Positions 28,740 through 37,449 of a stretch of 64,000 bases of DNA are shown here, one piece after another. Each line of letters starts with the position of its first letter. Position 1 is the first letter of the stretch. Under the pieces are notes generated by a model. The model worked only from the letters and a program-made list of their open reading frames with translations. It was not told where the DNA came from and ran no database searches. The translations under genes and the position numbers were made by a program. Where the stretch lies: positions 4,085,501 through 4,149,500 of the forward strand of contig JAGTPG010000002.1 of the NCBI GenBank assembly GCA_018195615.1, written 5' to 3'. Origin of the DNA: Streptomyces tuirus. Lineage in GTDB: Bacteria; Actinomycetota; Actinomycetes; Streptomycetales; Streptomycetaceae.

Positions 28740-29105
28740 CCCGCCTCGACACTTGGGCGTCGAAGGGCGTCACCCCGCCGGCCTCGCAACAGCTCGCGCG
28801 GAACGCCAACGGCACCGCGAAGCTCGACGCGTACGGCATTCCGCTCGGCGGTGTCCGCTCCACCTACAGCGATCCGCCGACGGCCCGCTACTTCGCCAAC
28901 ACCACCGACCAGCGGTACTCGATCTGCACCAGCGCAGGAGCCCCTGTCCATACAGGAGTTGAAGGAGCTCTACGGCAGCAAGGACACCTACGTGAAGAAG
29001 GTGGACCGGCACGCGGACCGGCTGGAGCGACGGGGCTGACTGCTGCCCGCCGACGCGGACGAGATCCGCGGTGAGGCGAAGTCGGTCAACCAACTTCTGA
29101 CGGCA
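28740..29105 (+). pseudogene. Alpha/beta hydrolase (Abhydrolase_10-like) C-terminal remnant
   Basis: Three pieces in successive frames: DTWASKGVTPPASQ and AYGIPLGGVRSTYSDPP; IQELKELYGSKDTYVKK; LLPADADEIRGEAKSVN. They follow the order of the C-terminus of large secreted-type alpha/beta hydrolase domain proteins. Stops and frame changes separate them and no nucleophile region is present. Confidence 0.5.
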
Positions 29106-29107
29106 CG

Positions 29108-30728
29108 TCAATCTCCGGCGCGGACCGGGAGGATGACCGCCGAGGGATGTTCGTTGTCGTGGAACACCAGTTGGTCCGCGGGCTTGAGCGTGGTCGCTGT
29201 CGCTCGCGGTTCGCCCGTGCCGGAGTTGCGGCTGTAGCGCGGGAAGGCTCCGCTGGAGATCTGGACGCGGATGCGGTGGCCGCGCCGAAAGCGGTAGGCG
29301 GTGGGCCACAGCCGCACCTCGGCCCGGGTGATCTCGTCGGCGCCGGTGAGACCGACCAGTCCGTCGCAGACGTTGGTCGAGCGCCCCTGGGCGTCCACGT
29401 CGCACAGCCGGACGAAGACATCGGCGTACGGCAGGCTGGAGCAGAACCAGATCTCGGCGCTCACCTCGCCGATCACCTCGGTGTCCTGCTCCAGCACGGC
29501 CGTGGTGTACGTCAGCACGTCGGGCCGCGCCTCCAGCTTCCGGTTGTCCACCCGGCCCGCCTTCACGCCCATGGCCATCCGGACCCCGCCGACCGCCGGG
29601 GTGGGGTCGGCGGGGTCGTAGCGGTAACCGTCGGGGCGGAGGCGGCGGACGCCTCGGTGGACAGCACGCCGCCCGGCTGCAGGCGCAGGAGCTTGGGCTC
29701 GTATCCGGGCGGAGGCCAACTGTCGCAGTCCCGCCACTTCTCCTCACCCATCACATACAGACGTACAGCGGCCCGCTCCGGCGGCTCCTCGCCCTGCGCG
29801 AGGGGAGGGCGAAAGCGAGGGCCTCCTCGGCCGCAGCCGCTCCGACGCCCATGGAGATGTGGGACCAGGGGCCGACGGTGAGACGTGCCCTTCTGCCGTT
29901 CTTCTGCAGCGCCTGGAAGTCGCGCAGCTGCCCGGGCAGGAAGATGTCGTACCAGCCGCCGACCGTGCTGACCGGCATGGTGATGTCCTTGACCCGGTGG
30001 CTGTGGTCGACCGGCTGCCAGAACGCGGCGTCGGCGTCGTGGTCGAGGACGTTCTGGAAGTAGGCGGAGGGGTGGCCGAGCACAGTGGCGTCGGCCTGGT
30101 TCAGCGGCAGGGTCTCCATGGCGCGGCGGACCTTGCCCGCGCCGAGCAATTGACCCAGTCGCGACCTGGGGTGTTCCTGGCCGGCGACCTGGACACCCCA
30201 GCCGAAGGGCGCCTCGAGGGAGAAGCCGTCGGTCCTCAACTGCTCCAGCGTGAAGGCCGATTCGGAGACCGACGGAATGATCGCCTTCACCTGCGGCGGT
30301 GCGGCGTCGGCGACCGCCCACTGCACGAAGCCGAGGTAGCTGCCGCCGAAGAGAACGATCCCCTCCCCGCACCATGGTTGCTCGACCAGCCACTCCAGGG
30401 TGTCGAGGCCGTCCTCGCGTTCGCGGCGCAGCGGGTCGAACTCGCCGCCGGAGCCAAAGGTGCCGCGGGTGCTCTGTACGACGACCTGGTAGCCCCGTTC
30501 GGCCAGCGGTCGGGCTAGCTGGACAGCGATCATGCCGTTGCGGCCGTAGGGAGAACGCAGCAGGGCGGTGGGCAGGCCGTCGCCGCCGGAGCGGGGCCGC
30601 CAGCGGTCGGCGAGCAGGACGGCACCGTCGCGCATGCCCACCAGCAGATCGCGTTCGACGGTCACGTCCCGGGTGCGGGGCGCGGGAAGCCGGAGGAGGC
30701 GTTGAAGGATGTGGCTGGTCGGGTTCAT
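29108..30728 (-). CDS. CocE/NonD-family hydrolase (X-Pro dipeptidyl-peptidase-like), two frameshifts
   Basis: 540 aa once single bases are restored in GGGG runs at 29802-29805 and 29633-29636. The N-terminal alpha/beta hydrolase domain has RDGAVLLADRWRP, SPYGRNGMIAV, the nucleophile serine in LFGGSYLGFVQW and TVGGWYDIFLPGQ; the C-terminal jelly-roll domain includes SSLPYADVFVRLCDVD and GHRIRVQISSG. Members hydrolyse esters or acyl-amides (cocaine esterase, glutaryl-7-ACA acylase, X-prolyl peptidase). Natural substrate unknown. No signal peptide visible. Confidence 0.85.
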
Positions 30729-30812
30729 CGGGTGTCCCTGGGCAGGTTCGGAGGAGGAAAGGGCATGGCTGCGCCGCGCCGTGGCGCGACCTTGCCTGCT
30801 CTTGAAGGTTGT

Positions 30813-31486
30813 TCAGTCAGTACGAGGCCGGACCAGTCCGGCGTCGTAGGCCATGATCACTGCCTGGATGCGGTCGCGGGCACCGAGCTTGCCCAGCACC
30901 CGGCCCACGTGCTTCTTCACCGTGGACTCGGTAAGGACGAGGCGATCGGCGATCTCGGTGTTGTTCCAGCCCTGGGCGATCGCGAGCAGCACCTCGTGCT
31001 CCCGTTCGCTGAGGGCGCTCAGCCGCGGATCGGCGGATCGGTCGGCGGTGTCGCCGGGCGAGAGCAGCCGGTGTGCGTGGGCATCGAGGAGCCGCCGGGT
31101 GAGGCGGGGTGCGACCACCGCGTCGCCGCTGGCGACCGCACGGATGCCGGCGACGAGTTCCTCGGGGCCGGCATCCTTGAGGAGGAAGCCGGAGGCGCCC
31201 GCGCGCAGGCCGCCGTAGGCGTACTCGTCCAGGTCGAAGGTGGTCAGGATCAGGACGCGGGTACGGCCACCGGTGCCGCAGATCCGCCGGGTCGCCTCGA
31301 TGCCGTCCATGCCGGGCATACGGATGTCCATCAGCACGACGTCGGGGCGGAGTTCGGCGGCCATCCGGACGGCCTCGGCGCCGTGTCCGGCCTCCCCACG
31401 CACTCCATGCCGGGGGTGCCCTTCAGCAGCATGCGGAACCCGAGGCGCTGCAGGGGCTGGTCGTCGGCGATCAGCACGGTGGTCAT
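30813..31486 (-). CDS. NarL/LuxR-family two-component response regulator, one frameshift
   Basis: 224 aa. N-terminus MTTVLIADDQPLQRLGF is separated from the rest by a base missing in the CCCC run at 31394-31397; correction gives CVGEAGHGAEAV. The receiver domain has phospho-Asp in VVLMDIRMPGMDG and Lys in FLLKDAGPEEL; the C-terminal LuxR helix-turn-helix reads LSEREHEVLLAIAQG and ESTVKKHVGRVLGKL. Starts four bases after the kinase stop, so they form an operon. Confidence 0.9.
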
Positions 31487-31490
31487 GGGC

Positions 31491-32828
31491 TCAGGCCTCC
31501 TGAACGGCTTCGAGGGCGACGTCGACGATCCAGCCGGGCCGGTCGCCGCGCGGGCCCGCGGTGACCGTGCCGCCGTACATCGCTGCCCGCTGACGGATAC
31601 CGACCAGACCGTGCCCGGCGCCGTCACCGCCCCCGTGCCGCGATGGAGTGCCGGACGGTGGTCCGGTGTCGGTGATCCGGACCCGGATGACGTCCCCGTC
31701 GACGGCCACGGTCACCTCGGTCCGTGCTCCGGTGCCCGCGTGCTTGAGGGTATTGGTGAGGGCCTCCTGGACGATGCGGTAGACGGTCAGCTGCACCCCG
31801 CTGCCCAGGGCGGTGAGGTCACCGTCGGTGCGGTAAGAGACGCCGACACCCGCCGCGCGCACCCGGGCCAGCAACGGGTCCAGATCGGTGAGCGTGGGCT
31901 GCGGGCTGAGCGAGGCCGCGGCATCTGGCGCGTTGCCCAGCACTCCCAGGACCCGGCGCAGTTCGCCCAGCGCCTGACGGCCGGTGTCGCCGATGAGCCG
32001 CAGCGCCTCGGCGGACTCCTCGCCCTCGCTGGCGGCGAGGACGGCGGCGCCGTCGGCAAGCCCCACCACCACGGAGAGGTTGTGGCCGACGATGTCGTGC
32101 ATCTCCCGGGCCACCCGCTGGCGTTCGGCCGCGGCGATCAGCCGCTCGCGCTGGTCCCGCTCGACCTCCAGCCGTCTCGCACGGTCCTCCAGCCCCGCCA
32201 GATGGACCCGCCGGGTGCGCAGGGCCAGGCCCAGGGCGATGGCGGCGATGCCCTGGCTGACCAGGAGCAGCAGGCCAAGCACGGGCTGCTCGGACGGCAG
32301 CAGGAAGAACACCGCCACGCACATCTCGGCCAGCGTCACGGCAGCAGCCCAGCCCAGCCGGCGCAGGGGGCCGTGCAGCGCCAGGTTGTGCAGGGCGGAG
32401 AGCAGACAGAGCGCGGCGAGCAGCCACAGGTCCAGCGCCCAGGGCAGCACGGCGGCGACCGCGAGGACGGCGAAGACCATCTCCGGCGCCCGGCGCCGCC
32501 ACCACAGCGGCACCACCATGCCGACGGTGATGGCGATCAGCAGTGCCGGGGGCAGGTCGGCGCGTGCCCGAGCCGCGGCGAAGGGACCGGTGTCGTTGCC
32601 CAGCAGCGCGTGGAGCAGCGCTGCCGCGGCCGTGCCGGTGACGACCAGGGAGTCGAGCAGCCAGGGGTGGCGCCGGTCCACCCGGCGCAGGCGGCGCTGA
32701 GTGGACAGCAGCCGGCCCATGAAGGGGGGAACCTCGGTCTGCGCCACGCCCGGTGCCGGAGGCCGAGGCCCGGAGCCGGCCGGAGGGTGGTCGGCCGGCT
32801 CCGGGGGCGTTGGCGTGGGAGTGGTCAT
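31491..32828 (-). CDS. Sensor histidine kinase, DesK/NarX type (HisKA_3)
   Basis: 445 aa, ATG at 32828. Proline-rich N-terminus, then several membrane helices (about residues 65-200), a short coiled region, the HisKA_3 phosphorylation motif REMHDIVGHNLSVVVG and the ATPase N-box VQEALTNTLKHAG followed by GHGLVGIRQRA. Lies between the ABC permease and the response regulator, an arrangement typical of systems that sense cell-envelope stress and control the adjacent transporter. Confidence 0.9.
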   Translation of the reverse strand: MTTPTPTPPEPADHPPAGSGPRPPAPGVAQTEVPPFMGRLLSTQRRLRRVDRRHPWLLDSLVVTGTAAAALLHALLGNDTGPFAAARARADLPPALLIAITVGMVVPLWWRRRAPEMVFAVLAVAAVLPWALDLWLLAALCLLSALHNLALHGPLRRLGWAAAVTLAEMCVAVFFLLPSEQPVLGLLLLVSQGIAAIALGLALRTRRVHLAGLEDRARRLEVERDQRERLIAAAERQRVAREMHDIVGHNLSVVVGLADGAAVLAASEGEESAEALRLIGDTGRQALGELRRVLGVLGNAPDAAASLSPQPTLTDLDPLLARVRAAGVGVSYRTDGDLTALGSGVQLTVYRIVQEALTNTLKHAGTGARTEVTVAVDGDVIRVRITDTGPPSGTPSRHGGGDGAGHGLVGIRQRAAMYGGTVTAGPRGDRPGWIVDVALEAVQEA

Positions 32829-32842
32829 GTGCGCGGGTCCGT

Positions 32843-33663
32843 TCAGGCGTCCGTGCGGGTCAGCCGGAGGCCGGCCGCGGCCAGCGTCACGGCCACCCAT
32901 CCCACGAGGGCGGCCAGTCCGGCGTCGGGAGACAGCAGGCCGGCCGAGTGCTCCAGCGCGGTCAGCGCCTCACCTGCCTTGCTGGGCAGCAGGGGCGTAA
33001 GAGCGTCGGCGACCGAGTCGGGCAGCAGCGAGGCCAGACCTGGCACGATCAAGAGCGTGCCAGTCAGGGCCGCAATGCCGCCCGCGATGGAGCGCAGTAG
33101 TGCGCCCAGGGCCACGCCCCACATGCCAACGAGCCCCAGGTAGATTCCCGCGCCCGCCAGCGCGCGCGGCACGCCCTCGTCGCCGAGGCTCAGCGCGATG
33201 TCCGCGTCCTTCAGCGTGAGGCCGCCAAGCTGGAAGGCGGCCAGCGCGCCGGCCGCGGTGACGACCGTGGCGACCACGCCGTACACGAGGGACTTGGACC
33301 ACAGCACCGGAAGCCGTTTCGGTACGGCCGCCAGTGTGGAGCGGATCATGCCCGTACTGTACTCACCGGCCGAGAACAGCACACCGAGCACGCCGACGCC
33401 GAGCGCGGCGAAGGTCGTGCCGGTCAGGGCCAGGCCGACCGCTCCGTCGGCGAGGGGCGGCGCGTTCCCGCCGCCGGTGTCCGGGGTGTAGGCCGCCGAG
33501 GCGAGCGCACCGATGACGGCGAGAACGGTCACGGACAGTGCGAGGGTGATCCAGCTCGACCGTACGGACCAGAACTTGCTCCACTCCGAGCGCAGCACCC
33601 GCAGGGCGGTGATCTTGTAGCCCGGGCGGGAGAACTCACGGGAGGGATGTCCGTGGTGCTCAT
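32843..33663 (-). CDS. ABC-2 type transporter permease, one frameshift near start
   Basis: 273 aa. ATG at 33663 overlaps the ATPase stop by one base. A base missing in the GGG run at 33640-33642 splits MSTTDIPP from REFSRPGYKITALRVLRSEWSK. Six hydrophobic segments follow, including FAALGVGVLGVLFSAGEYSTGM, characteristic of NatB/ABC-2 permeases. Partner of the ATP-binding protein at 33663-34589. Confidence 0.85.
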
Positions 33664-34589
33664 CAGGCCGCCCTCAGGGTGGCGGCCGTGGTGCTCTGGT
33701 ACTCCACGGCGTCTCTGGTCAGTTCCATGAACGCCTCTTCCAACGACACGGTCTGCGGGGTGAGTTCGTACAGCGGGACGCCGTGCTGTGCGGCCAGTGC
33801 GCCGATCCGCCGGCTGTCCATGCCGTCGACGACGAGATGCTCGGCCGTGGTGGAGGTGATGGCGACACCCGGTCCGGAGAGCAGGGCGCGCAACCGCTCC
33901 GGCTCCGTGGTGGCGACCCGTACGCCGCGTCCGCCGGCCTCCTGGACGAACGCGTCGACCGTCGTGTCGGCGAGGAGCCGGCCGCGTCCGATCACGACGA
34001 GGTGGTCGGCGATCAGCGCGGTCTCGCTCATCAGATGCGAGGAGAGCATGACCGTACGGCCCTCTGCGGCGAGCCCGGACAGCAGGGTGCGCACCCACAG
34101 CACTCCCTCCGGATCGAGGCCGTTGACCGGCTCGTCCAGCATGACGATCTGCGGATCGCCGAGAAGGGCGGCTGCGATGCCGAGCCGCTGGCCCATGCCC
34201 AGGGAGAAGGCCCCGGCCCGCTTGTGGGCCACGCTCGTGAGGCCGGCCAGTTCGATGACCTCGTCGACCCGGCGGCGCGGGATGCCGTGAGTGTGCGCCA
34301 GGGCCGTCAGGTGGGCGAACGCACTGCGGCCGGGGTGGACGGAGCGGGCCTCCAGCAGTGAGCCGATCTCCGTCAGGGGCGCGCGGTGTCGGTCGTAGCG
34401 CTTGCCGTTGACGGTCACCGACCCGCTGGTGGGCCGGTCGAGACCGATGATCATGCGCATGGTGGTGGACTTCCCGGCTCCGTTCGGGCCGAGGAAACCG
34501 GTCACCTGCCCAGGCTGCACGGTGAAGGTCAGACCGTCCACGGCGGTCCTGTCCCCGTAGCGCTTGGTGAGCCGCCGTACGTCGATCAT
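33663..34589 (-). CDS. ABC transporter ATP-binding protein
   Basis: 308 aa, ATG at 34589 with a G-rich ribosome site. Walker A GPNGAGKSTT, signature SLGMGQRLGIAAALLGDP, Walker B IVMLDEPVNGLDPEG and switch His in MLSSHLMSE. The C-terminal extension resembles antibiotic/bacitracin-export ATPases. First gene of the ATPase-permease-kinase-regulator operon. Confidence 0.93.
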   Translation of the reverse strand: MIDVRRLTKRYGDRTAVDGLTFTVQPGQVTGFLGPNGAGKSTTMRMIIGLDRPTSGSVTVNGKRYDRHRAPLTEIGSLLEARSVHPGRSAFAHLTALAHTHGIPRRRVDEVIELAGLTSVAHKRAGAFSLGMGQRLGIAAALLGDPQIVMLDEPVNGLDPEGVLWVRTLLSGLAAEGRTVMLSSHLMSETALIADHLVVIGRGRLLADTTVDAFVQEAGGRGVRVATTEPERLRALLSGPGVAITSTTAEHLVVDGMDSRRIGALAAQHGVPLYELTPQTVSLEEAFMELTRDAVEYQSTTAATLRAA

Positions 34590-34734
34590 GGATATCGCCC
34601 CCCGGAACTCCTGGTCGCTGCACGCGAGTTCGGCACGTTCGCGCCTCGCGTCACGGCCGTCGTCCGGCCGCGTCATCAATCTAGGTCCGGCATCGGCCGG
34701 GTTTCTGGGACCACGGGTGACACTTTGGGGGGTG

Positions 34735-34752
34735 GTGGTACTCGGGTACCAC
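34735..34752. promoter_or_regulatory. Inverted repeat upstream of the ABC/two-component operon
   Basis: GTGGTAC-TCGG-GTACCAC, two perfect 7-bp arms, lies about 150 bp upstream of the ATPase start in the 34590-34910 gap. It may be the binding site of the operon's response regulator. The rest of the gap holds no gene. Confidence 0.35.
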
Positions 34753-34910
34753 AGGCGTCCCGAGCCGAGCGGTCGCCTTCGCTTCGCCGGCACCGGCATG
34801 GCTCGTGAGGCGAGCATGCCGCACTTCAGTGAATCGCCGGATTGTTCTCCACATCATTCAATTGCAACTCAGCAGAGGTAAGACCACCGGTTCTGGCAGA
34901 CGCTCAACGC

Positions 34911-35375
34911 ATGAGAAACCTCCTCCGAAGGAGACGTCCATCCAATACGCTGGCCGTGATCGACTGCCAGGATCGTGTGCTGCTGTGCCGAATGCACGGT
35001 GAGTCCTCTTGGCGTCCTCCGCCCGCAAAGGTGATCCGCATCCGGCCGTCGAAGTTCTCCGTCATCAACACTCTGGACCCCCTCTTTTCGCATTGGCTCC
35101 TGGCCCGCACTCCGGTAATGGGCAGGCTCGACAACCTGTCGCAGCGAGGCGGTCTGGATGGATCCACACACATCTTCGTCGTCCGTCGCAGCAGAATGAG
35201 GTCGATCTACCTTCGCGCTCGGACGCGTTCCTGTGCAGATGCTGACTACGTCTGGTATCCGCTTGGCGATGTGGAGGACGAGCAATTCGATGTGCATCCA
35301 CGCGAACTCGGCCCCCTTCTCCGTGGATATCTGGAGGGATGGATTCCCGACGGTGTCATCACTCTCGTCGAGTGA
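34911..35375 (+). CDS. Hypothetical protein, first of three small plus-strand genes
   Basis: 154 aa if started at the ATG 34911 (MRNLLRRRRPSNTLAV); a longer TTG start is possible. Not recognised. It has an Arg-rich start, a beta-rich centre (TLAVIDCQDRVLLCRMHG) and an acidic end (YPLGDVEDEQFDVHPRELG) that faintly recalls a NUDIX-fold protein, but there is no NUDIX box. Codon use is coherent and the frame is the only open one. Followed closely by 35406. Confidence 0.55.
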   Translation: MRNLLRRRRPSNTLAVIDCQDRVLLCRMHGESSWRPPPAKVIRIRPSKFSVINTLDPLFSHWLLARTPVMGRLDNLSQRGGLDGSTHIFVVRRSRMRSIYLRARTRSCADADYVWYPLGDVEDEQFDVHPRELGPLLRGYLEGWIPDGVITLVE

Positions 35376-35405
35376 TCACTCGTTCTTCACCAAGGAGCGT
35401 GCTCT

Positions 35406-35870
35406 GTGCCAGGTTCTCAATTCCGTCGCCGATCTCCAGCTCGTGGTCCGCTGGCCCTGGAAGTCCGGACCCTTCTGGCCGCCGCAGGATTGCCGGAAGC
35501 AGACAGCGACGACCGCTACCGGGCTCACGGCGTGGTGGTGACCGATCGCGGCGAATCGGTCGGTGTGGAGTGGTTCACTTCCCGCAGCCTGCGTCGCGCT
35601 TCAGCCGACGAGCAGCTGCAAGGCTGGCCCATGGGCACGGCGGACCGTACCCACGAGGCTGCCCGACGCCATCTGCACGCGGCTGTCTTCGGCATCCTGT
35701 CGGAGGTCGGTTACCTGGTGGAGGCTGATTCGGCTGACGCCCCAGGCGCTCTGACCGTGCGAGCCGGCCGGATCTCTACACCGACGGCCCTGGCCGCGGA
35801 CATCAGACGGATCCTTGCAGATCTACGAGCCGCGCCCGAAAGCCCCCAGGAGCCTGGTCCGGCACCGTGA
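35406..35870 (+). CDS. Hypothetical protein, second of three
   Basis: 154 aa, GTG at 35406 with AAGGAG nine bases upstream. Unrecognised. Central VVVTDRGESVGVEWFTSRSL and C-terminal ALAADIRRILADLRAAPES suggest a small alpha/beta protein. Its TGA overlaps the next gene's GTG (GTGA), so the two are coupled. Confidence 0.65.
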   Translation: MPGSQFRRRSPARGPLALEVRTLLAAAGLPEADSDDRYRAHGVVVTDRGESVGVEWFTSRSLRRASADEQLQGWPMGTADRTHEAARRHLHAAVFGILSEVGYLVEADSADAPGALTVRAGRISTPTALAADIRRILADLRAAPESPQEPGPAP

Positions 35871-36289
35871 GTGCGTCCAGCACCTATGAGATGGCGGCTG
35901 ACAGAGAAGGCGTAGCGGGCGAAAATCCGCCCGTGTCTACGAATCTCGGTGCCTCAGTTCCCGTGGTTGACGTGCTGCGTGCCCGCTACGCACGCCGTCT
36001 GCCTGCCTCTCTCGGCGATCTGGCCGGGCCTGTGCAGGGCCCTGTGGAGTTGCGCCTGCATGTCGCGTGGTCGGGCCTGCGCACCTACGACCTCGACCGG
36101 CCCCGGCAGCGCATGAGCCTCTACCGCACTGTTCTGGCGGAAGGACAGCGCGCTGACCTGGTCGCCTTCCTCAACCGCGACCTGTTGCTGGCTCAGTGGC
36201 CCGACCTGCGCACGCTGATCAGCACACACATACGTGTCGTGTGGGAAGAGGCCTTTTCCGAGCTCGTCCGATCATGGAATGTCCCGTGA
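35867..36289 (+). CDS. Hypothetical protein, third of three
   Basis: 140 aa, GTG at 35867 overlapping the previous stop. Contains VELRLHVAWSGLRTYDLDRP and RMSLYRTVLAEGQRADLVA, a pattern I have seen in uncharacterised Streptomyces proteins that accompany small regulators; no domain can be named. Its last 18 bases overlap the convergent gene at 36272-36661. Confidence 0.65.
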   Translation: MSASSTYEMAADREGVAGENPPVSTNLGASVPVVDVLRARYARRLPASLGDLAGPVQGPVELRLHVAWSGLRTYDLDRPRQRMSLYRTVLAEGQRADLVAFLNRDLLLAQWPDLRTLISTHIRVVWEEAFSELVRSWNVP

Positions 36290-36661
36290 TCGTCGGGCAC
36301 TGGCCTCGTCCTTCGGAACACCCCAGTCGACCACTCGCAGTCCAGCGCGTTTCAACTGCCTCTCAGTGATGTCGAGCTGCTGTATCGGGGTCCTTCCGTG
36401 TCGCGCAAGCCAGCGCGTTCTGCGTGAACGCTCCTGCAGGCTGAGGGCATCCCAGTCATCGTGATAGAGACCGGCATCGGCCAGAGAGCCGGCCTCGCGG
36501 CTGGCCTGTTGTACGTAGGCGAACTCGTCGGCGGTCGTGGCCAGGGTGATGAGCGCCCAGGCGGTCGGATAGTCGAGTGACGGGCCGTTCCGGCGTATGA
36601 GCTGATGGGTGCGCCACTGGCGGATCGGGGCAAGGAGCCAGCGTCTGGTGCGTACGTTCAT
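36272..36661 (-). CDS. Hypothetical protein, last gene of the NTPase operon
   Basis: 129 aa, ATG at 36661 overlapping the upstream stop (ATGA). Arg/Trp-rich and basic (RRWLLAPIRQWRTHQLIRRN), no membrane segment or known motif. Convergent with the three-gene unit on the plus strand, sharing 18 bases at the 3' ends. Confidence 0.6.
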   Translation of the reverse strand: MNVRTRRWLLAPIRQWRTHQLIRRNGPSLDYPTAWALITLATTADEFAYVQQASREAGSLADAGLYHDDWDALSLQERSRRTRWLARHGRTPIQQLDITERQLKRAGLRVVDWGVPKDEASARRSRDIP

Positions 36662-37449
36662 GCGGTGTCGGCTCCGGGTTCAGCGAGGCGGTCGGCCAGC
36701 CAGCGGGCGGCCGTGTTCTGGAGGTCGGTGCTGCCGAGCGTGCGCAGTGTCTGAGTGAGGGCGCGCAGGAAGATCTCGCGCTGGTGCTGGGTATGCAGGT
36801 CGGTGAGCAACTGGTCGACGAACCAGGCCACTTCGGCGTGCAAGCCGTCGCGGCTGGAGTCCCGTGGTGGCTTGAGGTCTGCTACGGCCTTCACAAGGTG
36901 GTCTAGTTCACTCAGACGGTCGGGGTACTGGTCGATCCACCACACGCGGCGTCGATCAGAGTCGGCAAGCACGGACTGCAGGAAGGTGACGCGGCGATGT
37001 GTCTCCTCTCGGTCCAGGTCCCCGCTTTGGGCACGCCGCAGGTGTTCTTCGGCCAGCTGCTGGTCGGCCTCCGAGGCGGTCAGTCCTGCGTGGCCTCGGA
37101 TGACGAGCCACGGCTCCGGGGACCATGGGCGGTCGATGGTGGCGTTCACGGCGTCCTGCGCGGCCGGGAGGTCGAGTACGGAGTAGCGCTGGAGAATCCG
37201 AGCGGTGTGCTCACGCAGAAGGTGACGGACGAGGGACGGCGGGTCGTGATGCTCCGGTGGGCCGTCACCGCGTGGGTCCCAGGTGGCGCCGATCCGGACG
37301 GTGAAGTGGAGGGTGGGCACGCGGCTGGGCATGCGCTCGTTCTCAAGGAGGAGGCATGGCTCCGCCGGCCCTTGGTCCGGGACCGCCACCGCTGTTGCCG
37401 GGGTCGGCGGTGGTCCCGGTTGCCGATGCCACCGGGAGAACAGGCTCAT
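36658..37449 (-). CDS. Hypothetical protein of the NTPase operon
   Basis: 263 aa, ATG at 37449 overlapping the NTPase stop (ATGA). A proline-rich tail, then LHFTVRIGATWDPRGDG, VRHLLREHTARILQRYS and PEPWLVIRGHAGLTASEA, followed by a long helical region (AEEHLRRAQSGDLDREETHR) and a C-terminal helical bundle. The middle has the look of a beta-sandwich plus coiled coil, but no family is named with confidence. Likely works with the NTPase. Confidence 0.65.
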   Translation of the reverse strand: MSLFSRWHRQPGPPPTPATAVAVPDQGPAEPCLLLENERMPSRVPTLHFTVRIGATWDPRGDGPPEHHDPPSLVRHLLREHTARILQRYSVLDLPAAQDAVNATIDRPWSPEPWLVIRGHAGLTASEADQQLAEEHLRRAQSGDLDREETHRRVTFLQSVLADSDRRRVWWIDQYPDRLSELDHLVKAVADLKPPRDSSRDGLHAEVAWFVDQLLTDLHTQHQREIFLRALTQTLRTLGSTDLQNTAARWLADRLAEPGADTA

